DNA of 12,776 bases, from assembly GCA_002505495.1 (NCBI GenBank), contig DAVI01000110.1:11367-24142 (forward strand), read 5' to 3'. Shown here one piece after another: positions 1-4,925 of the stretch (its first letter is position 1; every line of letters starts with the position of its first letter). The stretch comes from Euryarchaeota archaeon UBA59 (GTDB taxonomy: Archaea; Thermoplasmatota; Poseidoniia; Poseidoniales; Thalassarchaeaceae). Under the pieces are notes generated by a model. That model saw only the letters and a program-made list of their open reading frames with translations. It was not told where the DNA came from and made no database searches. A program made the translations under genes and the position numbers.

Positions 1-512
1 AGGATGGACTGCTTGGAGACCCCGTTGACGATGTATGTGGTGGCGCTGTAATTCGCTGCGATTTCGTAGGAGAAGAATGCTGCTGGGTCACCTCCGTTGC
101 AGATTCCTCCGTCGCTCTGTTCGCTGAACTCGCCCTCCGCGCCAGACGGGTCGAGGGTCGCATCTACTGCGTCTCTCGTGGTCGGGACACCAAGGTCGTC
201 GTTGTCGTTGCACTGGACGGTCACATTGACGAAGGCAACTTGTTGTCCCTCATCCAGCATGTCATCTGTCAGTTCGTAGAAGGAATCGAGGGTTTCGCCG
301 TCGCTGAGGCTGGCGGTTTCCTCGAAGGTGAGAGTTGACTCTGTGAAGCTGACCTGCCACTCGCCCTTTGCCCCAGACGAGTTGCCCGAGGCTGTGTCCA
401 TACTTCCCGCCATGACCATGAAATATGCTGGGAAGATGATGGCGAACACGACCGTGACGACCCAGATGGTAATCGCTCGCTGCGAACCGAACAGTTTCTC
501 GGTTACATCCAT
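1..512 (-). CDS. Single-pass membrane-anchored protein, 3'-truncated by window edge
   Basis: This is an open frame from ATG at 512-510 that runs off the window start without a stop, giving 170 codons. The protein begins MDVTEKLFGSQRA, followed by a hydrophobic helix at about residues 14-36 (ITIWVVTVVFAIIFPAYFMV). After that comes a hydrophilic, acidic region of the composition seen in extracellular domains, with two well-separated cysteines (in VQCND and GICNGG). The layout is a short basic cytoplasmic N-terminus, a signal anchor and an outside domain. I do not recognise the family. The soluble part may be a beta-sandwich, with alternating segments such as WQVSFTESTLTF and QQVAFVNVTVQC. Another frame starting at 528 was set aside because its translation is Arg/His-rich and looks like a shadow. 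The start is supported by the immediate membrane helix and by a possible TATA-like box about 38 nt upstream. The protein is real by composition; its function is unknown. Confidence 0.75.
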   Translation of the reverse strand, partial: MDVTEKLFGSQRAITIWVVTVVFAIIFPAYFMVMAGSMDTASGNSSGAKGEWQVSFTESTLTFEETASLSDGETLDSFYELTDDMLDEGQQVAFVNVTVQCNDNDDLGVPTTRDAVDATLDPSGAEGEFSEQSDGGICNGGDPAAFFSYEIAANYSATTYIVNGVSKQSI

Positions 513-545
513 TATCTCGTCCCATCAATGATGAGGCACTCCTTC

Positions 546-554
546 GTTAAGAAC
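546..554 (-). promoter_or_regulatory. Possible TATA-like box for the 512 gene
   Basis: On the minus strand this reads GTTCTTAAC, about 38 nt before the ATG at 512. The spacing would give a short leader of 10-15 nt. It is a weak match to the archaeal TATA consensus and is supported only by position. Confidence 0.25.
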
Positions 555-636
555 ATGACAGCGCGTGGGCTCACCTTTGAGTGGCCCGAGTCGGACAGAA
601 TTCACCCCGGTTGAGACTATCCACAGTGTGGTTAAG

Positions 637-1155
637 TCACTCCTCTTCGGTGGCGATGAGCCACTCATCTGGAGGCCACGTGGGGCGGTTGGTGTCGGGC
701 CACGCTCTCTTCGAGACATCTACGCCCTGTTTTCGGAAGAGCCGCTTCGAGCGGCCGAAGACCGGCAGAAGAAAGCCGATTGTCGAGCGCTCTCCGAAAC
801 TCCAACGCCAAGGGCATCGGGGTAGTCGAGCGGCCCATTCGGCGAACAACTGTCGCCACTCATCCTCGAGTTCGTTGGGGATTAGCCACTCAACGATGGT
901 GAGGGCTCCGGCAGATCCTCGGACATGGCTGTAGGCTTCCATCGCCACTTCGGTGAGGGGACCGGTTTCGAGGACCAATCCGATGGTTCGGGAGCCCGAT
1001 GCAATTGGCATGATGACGGCCCATCTGTCGACAAGTCTGCTACCTTGGATTCTACGCGAACGCCAGCCAGCCTCTTGAGCCATCTCTCGCAGGGCGCGGA
1101 CTGCTGCGGTCGGAGTGACGCAGGTCTCGACTTTGAGGTGGCGGGGGGGGAGCAC
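637..1155 (-). CDS. Hypothetical protein, 172 aa
   Basis: I do not recognise this family. The frame opens after a TGA at 1173-1171 and the first usable start is GTG at 1155-1153. GGGGAG-type purines at about 1165-1170 lie 8-9 nt upstream and could act as the ribosome binding site. The product starts LPPRHLKVETCVTP and continues with an amphipathic helix (AAVRALREMAQEAGW). A strand-rich middle (DRWAVIMPIASGSRTIGLVLETG) follows, then a Trp-rich helical part (TIVEWLIPNELEDEWRQLFAEWAARLP) and a basic segment near VFGRSKRLFRKQG. The amino-acid balance is that of a soluble alpha/beta protein with no signal peptide or membrane helix. An internal ATG at 1083 is possible but would cut the first helix. 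A run of eight C (minus strand) at 1150-1143 lies just inside the frame, and an ATG at 1181 is in a different phase. It lies downstream of rpl12 on the same strand but separated by about 165 nt, so it is probably its own unit. Confidence 0.6.
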   Translation of the reverse strand: MLPPRHLKVETCVTPTAAVRALREMAQEAGWRSRRIQGSRLVDRWAVIMPIASGSRTIGLVLETGPLTEVAMEAYSHVRGSAGALTIVEWLIPNELEDEWRQLFAEWAARLPRCPWRWSFGERSTIGFLLPVFGRSKRLFRKQGVDVSKRAWPDTNRPTWPPDEWLIATEEE

Positions 1156-1181
1156 GGCGGTCGCTCCCCTTCACCTCTCAT

Positions 1182-1320
1182 ATCGCTTGCTACGCCATCG
1201 TCGACTCTGAAGAGCCGACCAGTTTCAGTGCCATATCAGAATCAGAGCACATGTCGAGCATTCACTCTACAACGCCCCGACTACGGGATAGCGCGATTAC
1301 CTGATTCACAAGCGTTTGAC
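1182..1320. other. Intergenic region between rpl12 and the 1155 gene
   Basis: No gene, tRNA or convincing promoter was found here. A small inverted repeat, CCCG-ACTA-CGGG at about 1276-1287, lies some 35-45 nt past the rpl12 stop on the minus strand, but no T-tract follows it. The rpl12 transcript probably ends in this stretch. Confidence 0.4.
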
Positions 1321-1626
1321 TCAGCCGAACAGAGACCCGAGGCCCTCGAAGCTAGCGTCGTCCTCCTCATCCTCGGTGGATGCCTCCTCAGCGGGGGCAG
1401 CAGCGTCCGAGGCTGCGGTGGCGTCGCCAGCGGGTGCGGCGGCGGGTGCGGCGACAGCAGCGCTCATCGCCTCTCCAATATCCACACCTTCAAGGCTCGC
1501 GACGAGCGCCTTGATGCGGGCGTCGTCCGAGGTTACGCCTGCGGACTTTAGGACCGCTCCGACGTTCTTTTCGTTGATCTCATTTTCAGCTGAGTGCAAT
1601 AGCATTGCAGCGTATATATACTCCAT
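1321..1626 (-). CDS. rpl12: Large ribosomal subunit stalk protein P1 (archaeal L12)
   Basis: This is the archaeal/eukaryotic-type acidic stalk protein, 101 residues, a normal length for the family. Multiple dimers bind the C-terminal helices of L10/P0 and recruit and stimulate the translational GTPases. Residues 1-58 are the helical dimerisation domain (MEYIYAAMLLHSAENEINEKN, then the second half with GVTSDDARIKALVASLEGVDI). Residues 59-80 are an Ala/Pro hinge. Residues 81-101 form the acidic tail ending FEGLGSLFG, the factor-binding motif that is nearly repeated at the end of the neighbouring L10 (FDGLGDLFG). The ATG is 16 nt after the rpl10 stop, with GGAAGTGA at 1633-1640 as ribosome binding site, so it is the last gene of the rpl11-rpl1-rpl10-rpl12 unit. 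Identification is firm from sequence and gene order. Confidence 0.97.
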   Translation of the reverse strand: MEYIYAAMLLHSAENEINEKNVGAVLKSAGVTSDDARIKALVASLEGVDIGEAMSAAVAAPAAAPAGDATAASDAAAPAEEASTEDEEDDASFEGLGSLFG

Positions 1627-1642
1627 TTTTCTTCACTTCCTT

Positions 1643-2572
1643 TCAACCAAATAGGTCACCGAGTCCATCGAACTCAGGTTCCTCTTCTTCCTCCGCCTCG
1701 GGCTCATCCTCAGCCGCGGCCTCCTCAGGGGCTGCCTCGGCGGCGGGTGCAGCAGTGGTCGTAGCCGCTGCTCCGAGCATGTCCGACAGTTCATCGTCGA
1801 GCGCGGAGGAATCGAGTTGCCCTGCTAGGGCTAGGGCACGGGCGTTTGCCTGTGCGATGAACAGCGGGATGGTGCCGCTGTTGGTGATGCCGGCGTTTAC
1901 GGCAAGGGAGAGGGCGTTGGCGACAGCCTGAGCGACAAGCGACGGGTGGTCGATTGCCAACACATCGGGAAGCATGACGACGCCATCCTGGATGGCGCCA
2001 CAAAGGAGGATTCCGATCTCAATCGGCTTGACACCCAACTTGTCGAGCATCAGACCGAGGTCGCCGGTCACCGCATCTCCCTTCTTGACCGCGGTTACGG
2101 TCTTCTGAATCATCACCTTCCCCTTGTCAATCTTGGCAGGAATTCCGACTGCTGACAACTCACCCACAATCGGGCCAGGTGCGAACTCGGTCTGTCCAGC
2201 CTCGACGATGATGTCCTCAGGCGCGATGTCGCCCTCTTTTGCCGCTATCCCAGTTCGGGTCTTCTCAAGTTCAGAAAAGAGTTGGATGGCATTGAGTGAA
2301 TTAGTGTGAACGAGAACAGGTTGAGTTGCGCCCGTGAAAATGGTTTCGAGATAGTCTGAGTCGAGCCCCGCCTCCACCCAGGCTATTCGCAACAACGACT
2401 TCTTCGCCATCGTCATCGTCATCATTGAACGCAGGTCATCACGCATGCCGAGCATTGCAGTCGCAGGAACACCGGCGACATCGACGATTGCGATGATTCC
2501 ATCCTGCTTCAATATGTCAGCCAACTCGCTGACACGGCCCTTCTTCCAGGTCGCTGCCTTTGGCTGAATCAC
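1643..2572 (-). CDS. rpl10: Large ribosomal subunit stalk protein L10 (P0)
   Basis: L10/P0 anchors the P1 stalk to the GTPase-associated centre of 23S rRNA. The chosen start is GTG at 2572-2570, which overlaps the rpl1 stop as GTGA; this gives 309 residues beginning (M)IQPKAATWKKGRVSELADIL, as in other archaeal L10 proteins. A longer frame reaching 2674 would lie inside rpl1 and adds an unrelated sequence. The N-terminal rRNA-binding domain includes the MAKKSLLRIAW segment. The inserted archaeal/eukaryotic domain follows (EAGQTEFAPGPIVGEL, PAKIDKGKVMIQKTVTAVKKGD). The helical spine that binds P1 dimers covers roughly the region AQAVANALSLAVNAG to LDSSALDDELSDML. The protein ends with an Ala/Glu hinge and the factor-binding tail EFDGLGDLFG. 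The 4-nt overlap indicates translational coupling to L1. Confidence 0.95.
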   Translation of the reverse strand: MIQPKAATWKKGRVSELADILKQDGIIAIVDVAGVPATAMLGMRDDLRSMMTMTMAKKSLLRIAWVEAGLDSDYLETIFTGATQPVLVHTNSLNAIQLFSELEKTRTGIAAKEGDIAPEDIIVEAGQTEFAPGPIVGELSAVGIPAKIDKGKVMIQKTVTAVKKGDAVTGDLGLMLDKLGVKPIEIGILLCGAIQDGVVMLPDVLAIDHPSLVAQAVANALSLAVNAGITNSGTIPLFIAQANARALALAGQLDSSALDDELSDMLGAAATTTAAPAAEAAPEEAAAEDEPEAEEEEEPEFDGLGDLFG

Positions 2573-3213
2573 AGAATCACCTCGACCTTGATTGAGGGAC
2601 CCATCGAGGTCTTCACGTATAGTGAGCGAATGTTGCCAGCGCCACGCTCCAACTTGGCGGTTACACGCCTCCATACTTCAAGTGCGTTCTCAGAGAGTTC
2701 CTCTTCGCTTTGGGCGCGACTGCCGACGATTGTGTGGAAGGTGACCTTGTCACGGCTTCGAACCACTGCAGTGTCTGCGAGACCTGCAGCAATCATGCCG
2801 GGGTCGACATTGGGAGGTACCGGACGGGGCATCTTCCCACGGGGACCGAGTACGACCCCGAGGTAACGGCCGATGGTTGCCATGTGAGGCACTTCAGAGA
2901 GGAAGAAGTCGTACCGACGAGCCATCTTGCGGGCTGCTTGGCGGTTTCCACCGAGATCCTCGATGGTTGCCGGGTCGATGACGGTGAGGTCAGCCTCCTT
3001 CGCCTTGGCGGCCATTTCAGCACCAGCGAAGATGGCGATGCTGACTTCCTTGCCACGCCCGCGAGGGAGTCGCACATTCTCTTCGATTCTGTTCGCCGGA
3101 TTCTTGAGGTCGACATCCTTGATGGTGAATGCCATCTCGATACTCTCGAGGAACTTCCGTTCTGGCGCCTCTTCGAGCGCTTGCTTGATTGCTTGAGTAA
3201 TGTTTTCTTCCAT
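2569..3213 (-). CDS. rpl1: Large ribosomal subunit protein L1
   Basis: L1 forms the mobile L1 stalk at the ribosomal E site and in archaea can also repress its own operon. The product is 214 residues, the usual archaeal size. Features of the family are the N-terminal helix with ALEEAPERKFLESIEMAF, strands with FTIKDVDLKNPANRI and VRLPRGRGKEVSIAIFAGAEM, and the signature LGVVLGPRGKMPRPVPP. The C-terminal part returns to domain I and ends YVKTSMGPSIKVEVIL. The ATG at 3213 is preceded by a G-rich stretch (GGGGTGGG) about 6 nt upstream, serving as ribosome binding site. It lies 50 nt downstream of rpl11 and overlaps rpl10 by 4 nt. Nothing is missing from the conserved core. Confidence 0.97.
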   Translation of the reverse strand: MEENITQAIKQALEEAPERKFLESIEMAFTIKDVDLKNPANRIEENVRLPRGRGKEVSIAIFAGAEMAAKAKEADLTVIDPATIEDLGGNRQAARKMARRYDFFLSEVPHMATIGRYLGVVLGPRGKMPRPVPPNVDPGMIAAGLADTAVVRSRDKVTFHTIVGSRAQSEEELSENALEVWRRVTAKLERGAGNIRSLYVKTSMGPSIKVEVIL

Positions 3214-3263
3214 TTTTTCCCACCCCTGCGGTCCACGAGGTCACCCTCTCCCGCAATCCGTGT

Positions 3264-3569
3264 TCAATCGAATTTGTCGTCGTATTCTCCCGCCTTAACC
3301 TTCACAATGAATTCCTTTGGCACGATGCCTTCGATGTGACAGCGCATGGAGACACAGGTCCCCATCACTTCCAACGATCGATTCTTGACATTCTTACCAG
3401 TCAAATCAGCCGCCTTTTCATTGGAAATCGTAATGATTTGATCTAGTGTGATATTGTGAACTTCGGGGTCTGAGCCGACATCGGTCTCCCCTTCCCAAGA
3501 GCCGTTGAACTTGATGCCCTTGCCAATGACCGCTGTGCGGATGCGACGGGCAGTCCAATTGTCTGACAT
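3264..3569 (-). CDS. rpl11: L11-like ribosomal protein lacking the N-terminal domain
   Basis: The product is only 101 residues, against roughly 140-165 for normal L11. Residues 37-101 match the L11 C-terminal rRNA-binding domain: VHNITLDQIITIS corresponds to the usual gnit-x-eqv-x-eIA helix. LEVMGTCVSM (66-75) is the conserved GTC-SmG segment, followed by IEGIVPKEF and GEYDDKF at the end. Residues 1-36 (SDNWTARRIRTAVIGKGIKF...) resemble at best the linker before that domain. The N-terminal domain, with its Gly/Pro-rich PGPPLGPALGPxGxN motif that binds the stalk base, is absent. An in-frame TGA lies four codons before the ATG and only 72 nt separate the gene from nusG, so the missing part is not upstream. 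GAGGTGA at 3574-3580 is a good ribosome binding site. Its place between nusG and rpl1 is the standard rpl11 position. It could be a reduced L11, or a paralogue with a full L11 elsewhere. Confidence 0.8.
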   Translation of the reverse strand: MSDNWTARRIRTAVIGKGIKFNGSWEGETDVGSDPEVHNITLDQIITISNEKAADLTGKNVKNRSLEVMGTCVSMRCHIEGIVPKEFIVKVKAGEYDDKFD

Positions 3570-3573
3570 CTGT

Positions 3574-3580
3574 TCACCTC
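3574..3580 (-). promoter_or_regulatory. Ribosome binding site of the L11-like gene
   Basis: On the minus strand this reads GAGGTGA, 4 nt before the ATG at 3569. Together with the in-frame TGA it overlaps, it fixes the start and excludes an N-terminal extension. Confidence 0.7.
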
Positions 3581-3610
3581 AGTTCTCGGGTTTCGGCCGA
3601 CCTGCTTCCT

Positions 3611-3620
3611 CTATTTAACC
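3611..3620 (-). promoter_or_regulatory. TATA box of the rpl11-rpl1-rpl10-rpl12 operon
   Basis: On the minus strand this reads GGTTAAATAG, a good archaeal TATA element with G-rich sequence just upstream. Its centre is about 46 nt before the rpl11 start, so transcription would begin near 3590 and leave a leader of about 20 nt that holds the GAGGTGA site. It lies in the 72-nt gap after nusG, so the ribosomal genes can be transcribed apart from secE-nusG. Confidence 0.6.
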
Positions 3621-3627
3621 GCCGCGA

Positions 3628-3642
3628 ACGCCCTACGGGCGT
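3628..3642 (-). other. Inverted repeat at the end of nusG
   Basis: The sequence is a perfect hairpin, ACGCCC-TAC-GGGCGT on the plus strand, ending on the last base of the nusG stop codon and just upstream of the rpl11 TATA box. It has no T-tract after it on the minus strand, so it is not a classic terminator. It may limit read-through from nusG or mark the 3' end of its message. Confidence 0.4.
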
Positions 3643-4559
3643 CACTCGCCGACCCTCTCAGTTACCAGAACGTGGTCAGCTCTCATAGTGATGGGAATTG
3701 GTACAGGTGCCTCAAACAACTCGACGGTGACCTCCTCCTTGCCCTCTGACACCTCGGTGACACGGGCTCTGTTGCCCTTGAAGTGGCCAACTCGAATCTC
3801 GACGATGCAGCCGACATCGATTCCCTCGGTGGCCGCCTTCGGCTCTAGATAGTTCGAGACGACCTGCAACGGTGCCTCCCCGGGTAGTACCTTTGTGCAG
3901 CCCCGCAACGGCGTGGTGACTCCACCACCCCTGCCGATGAGTTTCTCGACATGGTGCTTGGCGCTCGCCTCGACAAAGATGTAGCCACGCATTGTGTGGG
4001 GGTGAATTACAGCGAAGATTTCTCCTTGTACGCTCTCCAGTGAGCCGGTGCCTGAAAGGCGAGCACGAATCTCCTGGGCTATCTTCTGCTCTCGACCGAT
4101 TGTGGTCTTGACCACGAAGAGGAAGGTCGAGACATCGCCGTACATCTCACCTAGTTGCGGGACGGTGCGTCGCTCTTGCATGACCGCTTCGTCCGCCGCG
4201 TCCTTGACTTCATCTGGACTCAGCATGTTCAGGAAGCCCGGGTCAACCCAGATGGCCTCGTCGTAGAGTGTCTTAGGCTCGATTTCCGCGGTGTCGCTGA
4301 TGAACAGGATGGGAACCACTTCGTTCAGTCGATTGCCGAACTCGATTCCCCTAGCGGTGCCGGTTCTTACATGGGTGAGCGAATCGGCAGAGATTCCAGT
4401 GGCATCTTTGATTCGGGTCTTGACCGCGTCGAGGTCAGCCGCATCACCAACTCCGTAGATGCCGTCCCACGCATTGGGGAAGTCAGCGACCATCTCGCTG
4501 CGGTTGAGCAGCAATACCTTGTCCTCGTGGCGAACTATTGCGATAAATCCATCAGACAT
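3642..4559 (-). CDS. nusG: Spt5/NusG elongation factor with an N-terminal degenerate Nudix-like domain
   Basis: Spt5/NusG binds the RNA polymerase clamp and keeps it processive. The C-terminal half is standard: an NGN domain from about residue 145 (FLFVVKTTIGREQKIAQEI, then HPHTMRGYIFVEA and VTTPLRGCTKVLPGE) and a KOW domain from about 245 (VGCIVEIRVGHFKGNRARVTEV) to the end. Archaeal Spt5 is normally about 150 residues; this one has 305. The extra part, residues 4-115, reads like a Nudix hydrolase: strand FIAIVRHEDKVLLLNRS, then FPNAWDGIYGVGD, a helix ending TGI, and later PILFISD and EAIWVDPGFLNML. The catalytic Nudix box is broken: the place of REUxEExGU reads TRIKDATGI (48-56). It is therefore probably a non-catalytic binding domain. 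The frame is continuous, with a strong AAAGGAGGA ribosome site before the ATG at 4559. It is 42 nt downstream of secE. An internal start (ATG at M127 or M139) could yield ordinary Spt5. Confidence 0.93.
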   Translation of the reverse strand: MSDGFIAIVRHEDKVLLLNRSEMVADFPNAWDGIYGVGDAADLDAVKTRIKDATGISADSLTHVRTGTARGIEFGNRLNEVVPILFISDTAEIEPKTLYDEAIWVDPGFLNMLSPDEVKDAADEAVMQERRTVPQLGEMYGDVSTFLFVVKTTIGREQKIAQEIRARLSGTGSLESVQGEIFAVIHPHTMRGYIFVEASAKHHVEKLIGRGGGVTTPLRGCTKVLPGEAPLQVVSNYLEPKAATEGIDVGCIVEIRVGHFKGNRARVTEVSEGKEEVTVELFEAPVPIPITMRADHVLVTERVGE

Positions 4560-4564
4560 GTCAT

Positions 4565-4574
4565 ATCCTCCTTT
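4565..4574 (-). promoter_or_regulatory. Ribosome binding site of nusG
   Basis: On the minus strand this reads GAAAGGAGGA, 5 nt before the ATG at 4559. It is the strongest such site in the window and supports translation from the Nudix-like extension rather than from an internal start. Confidence 0.75.
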
Positions 4575-4601
4575 CTGAGATTATTAGAGTCATGTGGGGT
4601 C

Positions 4602-4865
4602 TCAACTGACGATCCATGCGAAGAACTTGGGCAGTTCGGTGTCCATCAGCCAGAGCATGACGAAGCCCACGAAGCCGAGAATGAACATGCCGATTCCGCA
4701 TACCACTATGGTCTGGCGGAACTCCATCTTTGTCGGCTTTCGAGCCATTCTGATGATACGGGCCCACGACCCCTTTCCGAAGCTGCGGACCCAAGTCTCA
4801 AACTGGTCTTGGCGGACTTGCACTTTCTCCTCGAAAGAGCGATTGCTGGAATCGTGGCTGGCCAT
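4602..4865 (-). CDS. secE: Preprotein translocase subunit SecE (Sec61 gamma)
   Basis: SecE clamps the SecY channel in the membrane. This 87-residue protein has the archaeal form: a hydrophilic amphipathic N-terminal helix (EEKVQVRQDQFETWVRSFGKG) and the conserved cytoplasmic motif ARIIRMARKPTKMEF (35-49) that packs on SecY. One membrane helix follows at about 53-74 (TIVVCGIGMFILGFVGFVML). The Gly-x-Gly-x5-GF-x-GF pattern is typical of Sec61 gamma. The N-terminus is somewhat longer than in the shortest archaeal homologues. The gene lies between ftsZ and nusG, as in many euryarchaea. The ATG at 4865 follows an AAGGGG purine run at 4875-4880 that could be the ribosome binding site but sits inside a short inverted repeat. 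Confidence 0.93.
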   Translation of the reverse strand: MASHDSSNRSFEEKVQVRQDQFETWVRSFGKGSWARIIRMARKPTKMEFRQTIVVCGIGMFILGFVGFVMLWLMDTELPKFFAWIVS

Positions 4866-4870
4866 GTATG

Positions 4871-4884
4871 AACCCCTTAGGGTT
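4871..4884 (-). other. Inverted repeat over the secE ribosome binding site
   Basis: AACCC-CTTA-GGGTT (plus strand) can form a 5-bp stem 6 nt before the secE start codon, and on the mRNA it would bury the AAGGGG purine run. The stem is short, so a role in translation control is only a suggestion. Confidence 0.35.
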
Positions 4885-4903
4885 CACCCCGACCGGCGAC
4901 CCC

Positions 4904-4912
4904 TCTTTAACA
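4904..4912 (-). promoter_or_regulatory. TATA-like box of the secE-nusG unit
   Basis: On the minus strand this reads TGTTAAAGA, followed by GGGG, with its centre about 43 nt before the secE ATG. It resembles the rpl11 box (GGTTAAATAGAGG) in sequence and spacing. It lies in the 60-nt gap just after the ftsZ stop. Confidence 0.45.
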
Positions 4913-4925
4913 TCAACGCTGAATA

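Noticed and set aside
1276..1287. Hairpin CCCG-ACTA-CGGG after rpl12 as a terminator
   Set aside because: The stem has only 4 bp and is not followed by a T-tract on the minus strand.
1182..1320. Possible tRNA or small RNA gene
   Set aside because: No T-loop consensus (GGTTC-A--C) or cloverleaf pairing could be found on either strand.
925..1551. Plus-strand open frame of 208 codons
   Set aside because: It runs across the end of rpl12 and the 172-residue gene on the opposite strand; its Gly/Ser/Arg-rich translation is that of a shadow frame.
2573..2674. N-terminal extension of L10 by 34 residues
   Set aside because: It lies within rpl1, its sequence has no resemblance to L10, and the GTG overlapping the rpl1 stop fits the family N-terminus.
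2710..3339. Plus-strand open frame of 209 codons
   Set aside because: It is antisense to rpl1, whose protein is unmistakable; the frame is open only because of codon bias on the other strand.
4155..4871. Plus-strand open frame of 238 codons
   Set aside because: It is antisense to nusG and secE and shows no recognisable protein features.
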